A stretch of DNA of 64,000 bases from an uncultured Rhodospirillales bacterium (GTDB taxonomy: Bacteria > Pseudomonadota > Alphaproteobacteria > Rhodospirillales > UBA2165), in assembly GCA_913055735.1 (NCBI GenBank), contig CAJXKD010000001.1, positions 1 to 64,000 of the forward strand, in the 5' to 3' direction. Shown here one piece after another: positions 9,085 through 19,072 of this stretch (position 1 is the first letter of the stretch; the number at the start of each line of letters is the position of its first letter). A program made the position numbers and the translations under genes. Under the pieces are notes generated by a model, which worked only from the letters and a program-made list of their open reading frames with translations, did not search any database and was not told where the DNA came from.

Positions 9085-11826
9085 ATGCCCAAAAAGAACG
9101 TAAAACAGGTTCCGATCTTCTGTTATCAGTGCGTCGCCGGACCCGACCTCATGAAGGTCGAGGTCGAAGACGGTATCGCGACGCGCATTGCCTCCAACTT
9201 CGATATCCGTGAGGAACATCCGGGCGGCGGCCGCGTGTGCGTGAAGGCCTATGGCCTGATCCAGAAGACCTACAACCCGCACCGCGTCAAACAGCCCATG
9301 AAGCGGACCAACCCGAAGAAGGGCCGCGACGAGGACCCCGGCTTCGTGCCCATCAGCTGGGACGAAGCGCTCGATATCGTCGGCAAAAAGATCAAGGAAA
9401 CGCTCGCTGACGGTCCTTTGGACGAGTCCGGTTATCCCAAGATCGCCGCCAGCTTCGGCGGCGGCGGCACGCCGACCCAATACATGGGCACCTTTCCCGC
9501 GTTGCTGTCGGCGTTCGGCGGGGTCGATCTCGGTTTCGGCGCCGGCCAGGGCGTGAAGTGCTATCACTCCGAACATCTCTACGGCGAACTGTGGCACCGC
9601 GCCTTCATCGTCGCGCCCGACACGCCGCACTGCAATTACATCCTGTCGTTCGGCCATAATGGCGATGCGTCGGCGGGCGTCGCGGGCATCTGGCGCCATG
9701 CCGATGCGCGCGTGCGCGGCATGAAGCGCGTGCAGGTGGAACCGCATCTGTCGGTCACCGGCGCCGTCGCCGCCGAGTGGATCCCCATCAAGCCGAAGAC
9801 GGACGTCGCGTTCCTCTATGCCGTTATTCACCGCATCCTGCACGAACGCGATTGGCGGCTGATCTGCGACATGGAGCGTATCCGCGACGATTCCAACGCA
9901 CCCTATCTGCTCGGCCCCAACGGCTATTTCCTGCGCGACCCCGAAACCCTGAAGCCGCTGATGTATGACCTTAGCGACAACACAGCAAAGCCGTTCGACG
10001 CCGACATCAAGGACCCGGCCCTCGAAGGCACCTATACCTGCGCCGGTGTCGAAGACGGCCCCGACGGCCAGCAATGGCACCACGACGCCGTCGAGGTGCA
10101 GCCCGCGCATCAGAAGCTGATCGATCACATAGCGCCATACACGCCGGAATGGGCGGCGGCCGAATGCGACGTGCCCGCCGACCGTATCCGCCGCGTCGCC
10201 GACGAGTTCGTCGAGCAAGCGACGGTGGGCGCGACCATCGAGATCGAAGGCCGCACCCTTCCCAACCGGCCCGTTGCCATCCTGCTCGGCAAAACGGTGA
10301 ACAACGGCTGGGGCGGCTACAACGCCTGTTGGGCGCGGACGCTGTTACTGACGCTGGTCGGCGCGCTCGAAGTACCGGGCGGCATGATCGGCACCAACGT
10401 GAAGCTCAACCGGCCCGCCGACGACAGGTTCGTCTCCGCCGTCATGAACCGCGACGGCTTCATGGAGTTCCCCTTCAACGAAACCTCGAAGCAGGAATGG
10501 CAGGCCAAGCCGCACATCCGCAACGCTTACCGCACGCTGGTGCCGCTGGTCGCCAATTCGGCCTGGTCGCCCGCGTTGGGCCCGGCGCACCTGCCGTGGT
10601 TGTTCCAGAAGAAGCCGCCGGATCATTGGCCGAAGCCGACCAAGCCGGAAATCTGGTTCTGTTACCGCACCAATCCGGCGATCTCGTCCTGGAACGCGCC
10701 GGAAGTGGCGAAACGGGTGGCGGAGTTCCCGTTCATCGTCGCGTTCTCCTACACCTACGACGAGACCAACCACTTCGCCGATATCCTGCTGCCCGAGAAC
10801 ACGGATTTGGAGAGCCTGCAGCTTATCCAGATCGGCAACACAAAGTTCATCGAACAGCTGTGGGGTCACGAAGGCTGGGCCATCCGCCAGCCGGCCGGCG
10901 AGAAGGTCGTCGATTCCATGGACATGACCGACATCGCGACGGCGCTCGCCGAACGCGGTGGTCTGTTGAAGGCCTACAACCAAGCCATCAACCGGGGCGC
11001 GGCGGGTCAACGCCTGGTCACCGACGATTACGACTACGGGCTCGACGAAGAGGTGCCGCACGCCTGCGAGGAAATCTGGAATGCCACCGCCAAGGCGGCA
11101 AGCCATGTCATGACCGGCGGCGAGAAGGTGGTGGACATCGATTGGTTCAAGGAAAACGGCTACATGCTGCGGCCGTTCTCGAAGCTGCACTGGTATCTTT
11201 ACCCGCGCCTCAAGGATCAGGGCATCCGCTTCGAACAGCCCTACCAGGAGCGCATCCTGCGCCACGGCACGCAACTCGCGCACCGGCTGCACGAAATCGG
11301 TGTCGAATGGTGGGATGAGCAGTTGGAAGAGTACGAAGCGCTGCCCGAATACAAACCGTTCCCCGACATCTGGACCGACTACGTGAAGGATGCGGGCCAA
11401 AGCCCCGACGACTATCCGTTCTGGGCGCTGACCGCGCGCAGCATGCAATATTCCTGGGGCGCCAATGTCGGCATTCCGCTGATCAACGAGGTGGCGCAGA
11501 ACATCGCCGGCCACAAGGGCGTGATCGTCAACCGCAGCGCCGCCAAGAAGCTGGGCCTCGAGGACGGCGATCCGGTGGTAATCGAATCCGTCTCCGGCGT
11601 CAGCACGGGATATGCCGTGCTGCGCGAGGGTATCCGTCCCGACACGGTGCTGATGATCGGCCAGTTCGATCATTGGAAGACGCCCTACGCCAAGGACCTG
11701 CATCTGCCGAGCCTGAATTCCCTGACCGATCTGTCGCTGAAACTGACCGATTCGACCGGCAGCGGTTCGGATATCACGCGGGTCCGGATTACAAAGGGCA
11801 AGGGCCCCAAACGAGCCGCCGCATGA
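9085..11826 (+). CDS. Molybdopterin oxidoreductase, catalytic subunit (DMSO-reductase superfamily, PadB-like)
   Basis: Large molybdo/tungsto-bis-pterin enzyme, 913 residues from the ATG at 9085 (a GTG at 9064 would add seven residues). The N-terminal cluster motif is FCYQC at residues 13-17 and RVCVKAYG near residue 50. Only three cysteines are seen where four are usual, the third position being within VAGPD. The Mo ligand is probably the Cys in GVKCYHSEHLYG, so this enzyme is not itself a selenoprotein. Later segments EIWFCYRTNPAISSWN and TDLESLQ, and the C-terminal dinucleotide domain, fit the acetylene hydratase/phenylacetyl-CoA:acceptor oxidoreductase branch. There is no Tat signal, so it faces the cytoplasm. 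It overlaps the next gene by ATGA. Confidence 0.85.
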   Translation: MPKKNVKQVPIFCYQCVAGPDLMKVEVEDGIATRIASNFDIREEHPGGGRVCVKAYGLIQKTYNPHRVKQPMKRTNPKKGRDEDPGFVPISWDEALDIVGKKIKETLADGPLDESGYPKIAASFGGGGTPTQYMGTFPALLSAFGGVDLGFGAGQGVKCYHSEHLYGELWHRAFIVAPDTPHCNYILSFGHNGDASAGVAGIWRHADARVRGMKRVQVEPHLSVTGAVAAEWIPIKPKTDVAFLYAVIHRILHERDWRLICDMERIRDDSNAPYLLGPNGYFLRDPETLKPLMYDLSDNTAKPFDADIKDPALEGTYTCAGVEDGPDGQQWHHDAVEVQPAHQKLIDHIAPYTPEWAAAECDVPADRIRRVADEFVEQATVGATIEIEGRTLPNRPVAILLGKTVNNGWGGYNACWARTLLLTLVGALEVPGGMIGTNVKLNRPADDRFVSAVMNRDGFMEFPFNETSKQEWQAKPHIRNAYRTLVPLVANSAWSPALGPAHLPWLFQKKPPDHWPKPTKPEIWFCYRTNPAISSWNAPEVAKRVAEFPFIVAFSYTYDETNHFADILLPENTDLESLQLIQIGNTKFIEQLWGHEGWAIRQPAGEKVVDSMDMTDIATALAERGGLLKAYNQAINRGAAGQRLVTDDYDYGLDEEVPHACEEIWNATAKAASHVMTGGEKVVDIDWFKENGYMLRPFSKLHWYLYPRLKDQGIRFEQPYQERILRHGTQLAHRLHEIGVEWWDEQLEEYEALPEYKPFPDIWTDYVKDAGQSPDDYPFWALTARSMQYSWGANVGIPLINEVAQNIAGHKGVIVNRSAAKKLGLEDGDPVVIESVSGVSTGYAVLREGIRPDTVLMIGQFDHWKTPYAKDLHLPSLNSLTDLSLKLTDSTGSGSDITRVRITKGKGPKRAAA

Positions 11827-13433
11827 CCCAGATTTCCGACCAAAACACCGATCCCCGCTGGGGCATGGTGATCGACGTCAACCGCTGCGTCGGCTGTCAA
11901 ACCTGCACCGTCGCCTGCAAGCATGCCAACGACACCGTGCCGGGCGTGCAGTGGCGCAAGGTGCTCGACGTGGAGACGGGCGCCTTCCCCGATGTGGAGC
12001 GGCTGTTCCTCGTCACCGGCTGCCAGCATTGCGAAGAACCGCCTTGCGTTCCCGTCTGTCCGACGGGCGCCACCAAGCAGCGCGCCGACGGGCTGGTCAC
12101 CATGGATTACGACCGCTGCATCGGCTGCGCGTCGTGCGCCGTCGCTTGTCCCTATCAGGCGCGCACCATCGTCCATGATCAGCGCTGGTACTACGGCCAG
12201 GAAACGCTCCAGGAGAAATACGTCGATCATAAAGAACGCCGGGGCGTCGCCCAGAAATGCACCTTCTGCATCGACCGTGTCGATGACGGCCTTGCCGCCG
12301 GCCTGACGCCGGGCGTCGATCCGGACGCCACACCGGCCTGTTCGGCGGCGTGCATCGCCAGCGCCATCCAATTCGGCGATTTCAACGATCCCGACAGCAA
12401 CGTGTCGCGCCTCATCCGCGACAACGACTATTTCCAGATGCACGCGGAGCTGAACACCGATCCGCAGATCAAATATCTCTATTCAACACCCGCCGTGCCG
12501 GGGCGCGACGTCAAAGACGTCGACGTCAGCGACGAGACGCTGTCCGATCCGTCCAATCCGCTGGTCGGCCAGTTGCAGACGTTCTGGGATATGCGCGCCG
12601 CCATGAACTTCATCCTCGGCGGTTTCGGCGCGGGCTTCGCGCTCATTTCCTATCTTCTCTATCTCACCGCCGGTCTCGACGGCGAAACCTTGACCCACGC
12701 CTACGTTCTGGCGGGCGGAATCATCGCCGTCGGGCTGTTCTTCGTGTGGCTGAAGATCGGCCGCAAGCTGCGCGCACCGTTCGCAATCCTGCGTCCGCAA
12801 ACGTCGTGGATGTCGCGCGAGATCTATGCCGTCGGCGTGTTCTATTTGGCCATGCTCGCCGATCTTGCGTTCAACGTCCCGTCATTGCACTTCCTGACGG
12901 CCGCCGCCGCCATCGTGTTCCTTTACTGTCAAACGCGCATCCTGCACATGAGCCGCGGTATTCCCGCCTGGCGGGTGCGCATGATGCCGACCATGCTGAT
13001 GGCGACGGGCGTGTTCGAAGGGATCGGTGTTGCCGCGCTCGCCGTCGTGATTGCGATGCCGGCATTGTCCGGTATCTATCTGTTGTCTGCCGCGGGCATT
13101 CTAATGGCGGCGATCAATGCGTTGCTGTGGCAGACCTATCTGCAACGCGCCAGGAAGGCCGGCATCGGACCGTTGGCACGTGGCGTGCTCGCCAAGGCAA
13201 CGCCCAGGCTTCACCTTGTCGGGCATCTTTTGCCCATCGTCTTTTTCGCAGCGGACTTGTTGTGGCCCGGCGGCCCCATGTGGCCGCTGGCTGTGGCGGG
13301 TGTGTTCACCCTCGCCGGTGGCGCCTATTGGAAATCGGTGTTGATCACCAAGGCGGCGTACCAGCAGGGATACGCGCTCGCCAAGTTCCCGCAACGGGGT
13401 TCCGGCCAGTTCGCCGCGCCGCCTCTTGTTTGA
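11823..13433 (+). CDS. Fused iron-sulfur and DmsC/NrfD-type membrane subunit
   Basis: Electron-transfer partner of the preceding Mo enzyme, 536 residues, translationally coupled by ATGA overlap. Residues 1-200 hold four ferredoxin-like cysteine clusters: CVGCQTCTVACKHAN, CQHCEEPPCVPVCPTGAT, CIGCASCAVACPYQAR, and CTFC...CSAAC. Residues about 260-530 form roughly eight membrane helices like DmsC, beginning with RAAMNFILGGFGAGFALISY. In most DMSO-reductase-family complexes these are two separate genes (for example PadC and PadD), so this is a fusion. The complex probably exchanges electrons with the quinone pool on the cytoplasmic face. Its stop abuts that of selB on the other strand. Confidence 0.87.
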   Translation: MTQISDQNTDPRWGMVIDVNRCVGCQTCTVACKHANDTVPGVQWRKVLDVETGAFPDVERLFLVTGCQHCEEPPCVPVCPTGATKQRADGLVTMDYDRCIGCASCAVACPYQARTIVHDQRWYYGQETLQEKYVDHKERRGVAQKCTFCIDRVDDGLAAGLTPGVDPDATPACSAACIASAIQFGDFNDPDSNVSRLIRDNDYFQMHAELNTDPQIKYLYSTPAVPGRDVKDVDVSDETLSDPSNPLVGQLQTFWDMRAAMNFILGGFGAGFALISYLLYLTAGLDGETLTHAYVLAGGIIAVGLFFVWLKIGRKLRAPFAILRPQTSWMSREIYAVGVFYLAMLADLAFNVPSLHFLTAAAAIVFLYCQTRILHMSRGIPAWRVRMMPTMLMATGVFEGIGVAALAVVIAMPALSGIYLLSAAGILMAAINALLWQTYLQRARKAGIGPLARGVLAKATPRLHLVGHLLPIVFFAADLLWPGGPMWPLAVAGVFTLAGGAYWKSVLITKAAYQQGYALAKFPQRGSGQFAAPPLV

Positions 13434-15356
13434 TTAAGCTAAATTCCCAAACACGTCGGTGAGCGGTTTCAAAACGCGGCGCGTATTGCCCGACCGCCAC
13501 GTGAACCCGGTGTGATCGAAATATTCGAGCACCTCGATGGACAGGTTGCGGCCGATCCCCGAGCGGTCCCGGAACGCCGCGGCGCCGAACCCGTCCTTGG
13601 CTTCCCGGCCCAGCGCCTCGACGATTTCGCCCAGTTCGAGCACGGCATCGGGCAGCAGAAAGCGATTCTTGGCGACCTGATAGACCATGCCGAGCCGGGC
13701 GCAGCGGACGAGGAAACTTTCGACCACACGCGGCTGCAGACGCAGCGTTTCAGCAATATCGTGAACCACGGGCGGGCGCGTATGACCATCTTCCAGAAGC
13801 GGCTGCACCCGTTTCCACAGCGCGGCATCCTTGTCCGACAATGACGCCTCAAAGCCCGGCAGAAAATAGCTCGCGCCACGGTTTTTGATCTGACCATCAT
13901 CGACCAACGAGTCGAGCAAACCGGCGAATACACCTTGCGGGATGCGGTAGCCAACCTCGCGGCGCAACGCGTCGGCGCTGGGACCCGGTTTCTCCGGCGC
14001 ACGTTCGTGCCAAGCTTTCAATGCAGCAACAATTTCGCCGCGCCGCGCCTGCCAATGAGTAAGCGAAAACCCGGTTCCCGTTCCTTCGCCGACGCGCACG
14101 ACACCCGTCGTCTCCCACAACGCCACTTGCTCGTCCGGCGTCAGGTTCCAGTTGACGGCAAAGTGCTTGAGATCGACCCCCAGTTCCCGCGCGTCCAAGA
14201 GCCGAGTAAGCGCAGCTTCCGGCGTGGGCTCCTCCAGGATGTCGAGGATCGCCAATCGTTCGGGTTTAGCGCGGCCGCGCGCGGGTGCGAAAGCGTCCAG
14301 AACAACGCCACCGGCGATGGTGCGCCGCGCCGACTGGTCACGCAGGATAAACCGGTCGCCGTGCAAAACACCGATACGGCGGTCGAGCACGATCTGCACA
14401 CGGCCGCTGCTGCCCCGCGCAATGGCTTTTTCGTCGAGGAGCGCAACGCGACCCGGCACCTCGGCGGCGCCGAGGTGAACGTGGACGGGCGTCCAGTGCT
14501 TTAACGAGCGTTCTTCACTGGGAAGCACCCGCAAGCGTGCATCGAAACGAGGGACGGGATCGTGGGCCGCTTCGGCCAGCACCCAGCTGCCGCGATGGAT
14601 GTCGGCCTTGCTGAGTTGTCCGCCGGTGATGTTGAGGGCGCAGCGTTGTCCGGCGACACCGGTTTCCGCCTCTTTGTTCTGGGCATGTATGCCGCGCACC
14701 CGGACCGGAATGGCTTGCGGCGACAGAACCAGTTGATCGCCGACCTTCACACTGCCGGAGAAGACCGAACCGGTCACCACCAGCCCCGCCCCCGGCAAAG
14801 TGAAGCTGCGGTCGACGGCAAGACGGAAATTGCCCGATGTGCTTCTGCCGCCGAACAACTCGGCGGCAGCATAGAGGTGATCCTTAAGCTCCTGGATCCC
14901 CTCGCCGGTCACCGCCGACACAGGCATGATATCGGCACCTTCCAGCGACGTGCCGTCGAGAAGCAATTCGATCTGCGCCGTCACGTCGGCAACACGCGCC
15001 GCATCCACCCGGTCGATCTTGGTCAACGCGACGATGCCTTCGGTCACCCCCAGCAGATCGAGGATGGCGAGATGCTCTACCGTTTGCGGCATGGGCCCGT
15101 CATCGGCGGCGATCACCAACATGGCGAAATCGATGCCGCTGACGCCCGCGAGCATGTTGCGCACGAAACGTTCGTGGCCGGGCACGTCGACGAACCCCAG
15201 CACCTCGCCGCTTGCCAGGGGTTGATAGGCGAAGCCCAAATCGATGGACATGCCGCGCTTTTTCTCTTCCGGCAGACGGTCGGTATCGACGCCGGTCAGA
15301 GTTTGCACCAACAGCGTCTTGCCGTGATCGATATGACCGGCGGTGGCGACGATCAT
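13434..15356 (-). CDS. selB: Selenocysteine-specific elongation factor SelB
   Basis: GTPase that brings Sec-tRNA-Sec to UGA codons followed by a SECIS hairpin. The ATG at 15356 overlaps the selA stop by four bases (ATGA) and gives 640 residues. G motifs are [23 protein letters not shown], and [11 protein letters not shown]-Tu-like domains II and III follow, with [22 protein letters not shown]. From about residue 380 come winged-helix repeats that bind the SECIS RNA; the last includes [24 protein letters not shown], which is characteristic of SelB C-termini. It forms an operon with selA upstream. The pair is convergent with the Mo-oxidoreductase genes. Confidence 0.96.
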   Translation of the reverse strand: MIVATAGHIDHGKTLLVQTLTGVDTDRLPEEKKRGMSIDLGFAYQPLASGEVLGFVDVPGHERFVRNMLAGVSGIDFAMLVIAADDGPMPQTVEHLAILDLLGVTEGIVALTKIDRVDAARVADVTAQIELLLDGTSLEGADIMPVSAVTGEGIQELKDHLYAAAELFGGRSTSGNFRLAVDRSFTLPGAGLVVTGSVFSGSVKVGDQLVLSPQAIPVRVRGIHAQNKEAETGVAGQRCALNITGGQLSKADIHRGSWVLAEAAHDPVPRFDARLRVLPSEERSLKHWTPVHVHLGAAEVPGRVALLDEKAIARGSSGRVQIVLDRRIGVLHGDRFILRDQSARRTIAGGVVLDAFAPARGRAKPERLAILDILEEPTPEAALTRLLDARELGVDLKHFAVNWNLTPDEQVALWETTGVVRVGEGTGTGFSLTHWQARRGEIVAALKAWHERAPEKPGPSADALRREVGYRIPQGVFAGLLDSLVDDGQIKNRGASYFLPGFEASLSDKDAALWKRVQPLLEDGHTRPPVVHDIAETLRLQPRVVESFLVRCARLGMVYQVAKNRFLLPDAVLELGEIVEALGREAKDGFGAAAFRDRSGIGRNLSIEVLEYFDHTGFTWRSGNTRRVLKPLTDVFGNLA

Positions 15357-16774
15357 TGCCCGCCGGCCTCTTTCAGTTTGGCAAGCTGCGCAACAAAGCC
15401 GTCGGCATCCTCGAGGCAGCGCAGATCGAGAAGAAAGGCGTCGTCCTGAATGCGGCCGATCACGGGCACCGGCAACGAGCGGAATTTCTCCGCGAGACGT
15501 TTCAATGCAGCGCCGCGCCCCTTCTTCGTACCGGACGGCTGGATGCGCACCGCAACACTGGGCAACCGCTCGATGGGCAAGGAGCCACTGCCGATCTGGC
15601 TTTGGCAATCGATCGTGTCGACCACCACGTCGTTACCCATTGCAGCAGCGATGGAAGGCAGAACGCGTTGCGCGACTGCGGCAATTTCTTCCTGCGGCCG
15701 CGCCAGCAACCGGAGCGTCGGCAGACGCGAGGCCAGCCGGTCGGGATCGCGATAAAGATGCAAAACGGCGGCAAGCGCTGCCATGGTCACCTTGTCGATC
15801 CGCAGAGCGCGCTTCATGGGATTCTTCTTAATCTTGGCGATGAGATCGGCGCGCCCGACGATCAATCCCGCTTGCGGCCCGCCCAACAGCTTATCGCCGG
15901 AGAAGGTTACGACATCGACGCCGTTGGCCATCGCTTCGGCCGGTGTCGGTTCATGCGGCAGACCGTATTGGCTGAGATCGACCAGCGTGCCGCTGCCGAG
16001 ATCATCGATCAGCGGCAGATCGTGTTTGTGCGCGACATCGGCTAGTTCCTTTTCACCAACCGCTTTGGTGAATCCCTGCACCTCGTAATTCGAGGTGTGC
16101 ACCTTCATCAGGGCACCTGTCTTGTCGCCAACGGCCTCGGCATAATCCTTCAAATGCGTGCGGTTGGTCGTGCCGACCTCGACGAGTTTGCAACCGGCAC
16201 GGCGCATGATGTCGGGAATGCGGAATGAGCCGCCGATCTCGATCAGCTCGCCGCGCGACACGGGAACCTCCTTGCCCTTCGCAAGCGAGTTAAGCACCAG
16301 CAGCACGGCAGCAGCATTGTTGTTGACCACCGTTGCTGCTTCGGCGCCGGTCAGTTCGCACACCAGCGCGTCGAGGTGATCGTCCCGGTCGCCGCGCTTG
16401 CCGGTTGCCAGATCGAATTCAAGGTTGGACGCGCCGCGCGCCACCGCTGTCATCGCCTCGATGGCTTCTTCCGGCAACGGCGCCCGGCCGAGATTGGTGT
16501 GCAGCACGGTGCCCGTCAGGTTGAACACGGGGCGCAGGGTGAACGCCGATTGCGCCTCGAGCAGATCTGCCACCCGGCCGATCACACCAGCTTCGTCGAG
16601 CGCGACTGATTTGTCCGCCGGTAGGCCTTCGCGCAACTCGGCCAAGACCTGGCGGACGGCGTTGGTCGTTGCCGTCCGCCCATACGCGTCGATCAGCGCC
16701 GCGGTTTCATCACGGCGCAGCAATTTATCTACCGACGGCAACACGGCCTGCAGCGGTTGGGCGGGATCTGTCAT
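15353..16774 (-). CDS. selA: L-seryl-tRNA(Sec) selenium transferase SelA
   Basis: PLP enzyme that converts Ser-tRNA-Sec to Sec-tRNA-Sec using selenophosphate; it works as a homodecamer in bacteria. The 473-residue length is standard. The N-terminal tRNA-binding domain begins [14 protein letters not shown]. The core shows [21 protein letters not shown], the [12 protein letters not shown] loop, [13 protein letters not shown], and the PLP lysine in [15 protein letters not shown]. It is the first gene of selA-selB. The 174-bp gap to the divergent selenoprotein gene suggests shared regulation. selD, needed to supply selenophosphate, is not in this window. Confidence 0.97.
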   Translation of the reverse strand: MTDPAQPLQAVLPSVDKLLRRDETAALIDAYGRTATTNAVRQVLAELREGLPADKSVALDEAGVIGRVADLLEAQSAFTLRPVFNLTGTVLHTNLGRAPLPEEAIEAMTAVARGASNLEFDLATGKRGDRDDHLDALVCELTGAEAATVVNNNAAAVLLVLNSLAKGKEVPVSRGELIEIGGSFRIPDIMRRAGCKLVEVGTTNRTHLKDYAEAVGDKTGALMKVHTSNYEVQGFTKAVGEKELADVAHKHDLPLIDDLGSGTLVDLSQYGLPHEPTPAEAMANGVDVVTFSGDKLLGGPQAGLIVGRADLIAKIKKNPMKRALRIDKVTMAALAAVLHLYRDPDRLASRLPTLRLLARPQEEIAAVAQRVLPSIAAAMGNDVVVDTIDCQSQIGSGSLPIERLPSVAVRIQPSGTKKGRGAALKRLAEKFRSLPVPVIGRIQDDAFLLDLRCLEDADGFVAQLAKLKEAGGQ

Positions 16775-16948
16775 TACAGAATCCGGGTCCGAAATTTATG
16801 ATCGGCGGGAGGCTATGTCCGGCGCCCCCGCACGTCAAGCACCCGGCGGGTGGACAACGCACCGGAAGGGAAGCACGGATTGACCTCCCACCTGCATTCA
16901 GATGTAGTTCCCCCAATATCCCACCACGACCAGAAACGAGGAATCCCC

Positions 16949-18148
16949 ATGGTTCGCATGAACGCCGTTCCGCCGGAAACCGCCAAGCGGTGGTCGGAAA
17001 TGGAAATGCCCGAGGTCCCGAAAGGCGCCTGGGTCACCCCGAAGCCCCTCAAGGATATGCGGGTCGCGATCATTTCGTCCGCCGGGCTACACCCGAAAAA
17101 GGACCGCCCCTTTTTTCGAGGCGAGGCCGACTACCGGACAATCCCAGCGGACGTTTCACGCGACGATCTCTATATGAGCCACGTCTCGTCCAACTTCGAT
17201 CGTGTCGGCCTCCAGGAAGACATCAATGTCGCCTTCCCCGTCGACCGTCTCCGGGAGCTGGCCGACGAAGGCTTCATCGGCTCGGTGGCCACCAATCATT
17301 TTTCTTTCATGGGCGCCACCGACCCCACCCAGATGAAAGAGAAGGTCGGCGAGGTCGCGGACAAGCTGCGTGCCGACAAGGTCGACACCCTGGTTCTCGC
17401 CGGGGTTTGACCGCTCTGCACGCGCGCCGTGAGCGTGCTTGCCCACTATTTTGAGCAGGAAGGTTTCGCCACCACCCTAATCAGCTTGATTCCGATCCAT
17501 ACGGAAAAGATTGAGCCGCCGCGCGGCTTGGCCGTGCCGTTCGAGTTGGGGCGTCCCTACGGCTCCCCCAGCGATGCCGAGTTTCAGAAACAGGTGTTAA
17601 AGGAACAACTCCAGCTGTTGGAACGTCCCTCGGGTCCGGTGTTCGAAGACTTCGCCGACGACGCCCCGGATGCTGTCGACGCAAATTGGGCCTGCAAGGT
17701 TGCCCTCGATCCGCCGTTCGAAAACGCCGACAATTTTGCCGGCATGAAGGCGGCGCTGAAGGCAGAATTGGAGAAGGTCCGTCCGGCCTATGAAAAGGCG
17801 CGGCAGCGGCGCGGCAAAACGATGGTGGGGGTCAGCCATCTCGGCATCGACATGGCAGTGAACTTGCTGATCAGCTTTATCGAGGACCCGAGCACCTCCG
17901 CCCCCAATCCGGAGTTCCCGTTGCACGTCGCGCTCAAACTGGCGACGGAAGACCTCAAGGCCTACTACGCCGAAGCGGCGGCAGCCGAAGGATGCGACGC
18001 CTCGAGCAAGCAGATCGCGGATTGGTTCTGGAACGAAACCACGGCGGCACGGGTTATCGGCAAACTCAAGATCGCCTGTGAAACCTGCGGCAAGAAGGAA
18101 GTTGCCGACATGGCCTGGAGCCTCGCGCCCAACGGCCGCTTGCCGTAA
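16949..18148 (+). CDS. Selenoprotein of the PrdB/GrdB (proline/glycine reductase selenoprotein B) family, UGA read as Sec
   Basis: One 399-residue frame interrupted only by UGA at 17408-17410, read here as selenocysteine 154. The start ATG at 16949 follows ACGAGGAA. The N-terminal half has family features MRVAIISSAGLHPK, the YRTIP and SHVSSNFDR segments, INVAFPVDRLRELADEGFIG, and DTLVLAGV-U-PLCTRAV, giving U-x-x-C at 154-157. In PrdB the Sec lies at about residue 152. After Sec the protein continues for about 245 residues, far longer than PrdB, and ends with a second CETC motif (377-380). A SECIS-like hairpin follows the UGA. No PrdA or GrdA/GrdE partner is nearby, so a Stickland reductase role is not supported. 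It is probably a cytosolic thiol/selenol reductase of unknown substrate. Confidence 0.88.
17418..17438 (+). promoter_or_regulatory. Candidate bacterial SECIS element
   Basis: A 6-bp stem GCACGC (17418-17423) / GCGTGC (17433-17438) encloses the 9-nt loop GCGCCGTGA, beginning seven bases after the UGA. A GU pair in the loop sits 19-20 bases from the UGA, within the 16-37 range described for bacterial SECIS. A short outer pairing (GC 17413-17414 with GC 17441-17442) may extend it. It lies wholly inside the coding frame. Function inferred from position and form. Confidence 0.72.
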
Positions 18149-18163
18149 CGCGACCTCTAAAAG

Positions 18164-18202
18164 AAAACCGGCCGCTCGATCCCTCAGGCGGCCGGTTTTT
18201 TT
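18164..18202. terminator. Bidirectional rho-independent terminator
   Basis: Perfect 8-bp GC stem CCGGCCGC (18168-18175) / GCGGCCGG (18188-18195), extended by AAAA/TTTT, followed by a seven-T run on the plus strand and an A-rich left flank that gives U's on the minus strand. It lies between the convergent selenoprotein and FAH-family genes and can end both transcripts. Confidence 0.9.
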
Positions 18203-18214
18203 GCGCAAACGCGC

Positions 18215-19072
18215 TTATTTCTCGGCGACGATCGGATTTTCGAGAATGCCGATGCCGGTGATCTCGACCGTGCACACATCGCCGTCTTTCATGTACCAGA
18301 CGGGATCGCGTCGCGAGCCAACACCCCCAGGGGTGCCGGTGGAAATCACGTCGCCTGGATTGAGGGTCACGCCCGTCGAAATGTAATTGATCAGCTTTTC
18401 GATCTTGTGATCCATGTCGCTGATCTTGGTGTGCTGCACTTCCGTGCCATTCACCCGCGTTGTCAGTTCGTAATCGTACGGATTGCCGAACTCGTCCGGG
18501 GTCACCATCCAGGGGCCGAAACCGCCCGTGCTCTGGAAGTTCTTGCCGACGCCGAATTGACTGGTGTGGCGCTGCCATTCGCGGATCGTGCCGTCGTTGT
18601 AGCAGGAATAACCGGCGATGTAGTCGAAGGCTTCGCTTTCCGGGATGTTGCGGCCGCGCTTACCGATGATCACGGCAAGTTCGCCTTCCCAATCCAGCGT
18701 GTCGGAGACCTTGGGCAGGATCATCGGGTCCTTGTGGGCGATCTGCGCCTCGGCGATCCGCAGGAACATCATGGGCTGTTCCTGTTTGCCGCGCCCCGTT
18801 TCCTCCTGGTGCTCTTTATAATTCACACCGACACACCAGATGGCGGGCGGGTTGGGCACCACGGGGAGCAGTTCCACATCGCCGATCTGCAATTCGGCGG
18901 GTTTGCCTTTGGCCGCGGCGCAGGCCTTGGCGATGCCGTCTCCCATCTGGAGCAGTTCCAACATGGTGTGCGGCAGGTCGGGGGCGACGCTTTTCACCGG
19001 CACGAAGCCGGTCTCGTCGACCATCACGCCGACGTTCTCTTCACCGTTCTGGCGATAAGAAATCAATCTCAC
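18215..19072 (-). CDS. Fumarylacetoacetate hydrolase (FAH) family protein
   Basis: A 285-residue metal-dependent hydrolase or decarboxylase/isomerase of the FAH fold. The core starts at about residue 78 with WCVGVNYKEHQEE. Metal ligands are expected at the E of FLRIAEAQ and the LDWEGELAVIIGKRGRNI segment. The YDYELTTRVNGTEVQ and STGTPGGVGSRRDPVWYMKDGD segments complete the fold. Members split C-C bonds in 2,4-diketo acids or act on ring-cleavage products (catechol and homoprotocatechuate pathways). The substrate cannot be told here. It follows the ThDP-enzyme gene on the same strand with a 126-bp gap. Confidence 0.9.
   Translation of the reverse strand: MRLISYRQNGEENVGVMVDETGFVPVKSVAPDLPHTMLELLQMGDGIAKACAAAKGKPAELQIGDVELLPVVPNPPAIWCVGVNYKEHQEETGRGKQEQPMMFLRIAEAQIAHKDPMILPKVSDTLDWEGELAVIIGKRGRNIPESEAFDYIAGYSCYNDGTIREWQRHTSQFGVGKNFQSTGGFGPWMVTPDEFGNPYDYELTTRVNGTEVQHTKISDMDHKIEKLINYISTGVTLNPGDVISTGTPGGVGSRRDPVWYMKDGDVCTVEITGIGILENPIVAEK

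Noticed and set aside
9085..11826. Selenocysteine in the Mo-oxidoreductase, as in formate dehydrogenase
   Set aside because: The frame has no internal UGA, and a Cys occupies the likely metal-ligand position (GVKCYHSEH).
17411..18148. Separate gene starting after the UGA (for example GTG 17429)
   Set aside because: No ribosome site precedes it, the frame is continuous with the upstream gene, and U-x-x-C plus a hairpin fit selenocysteine insertion better.
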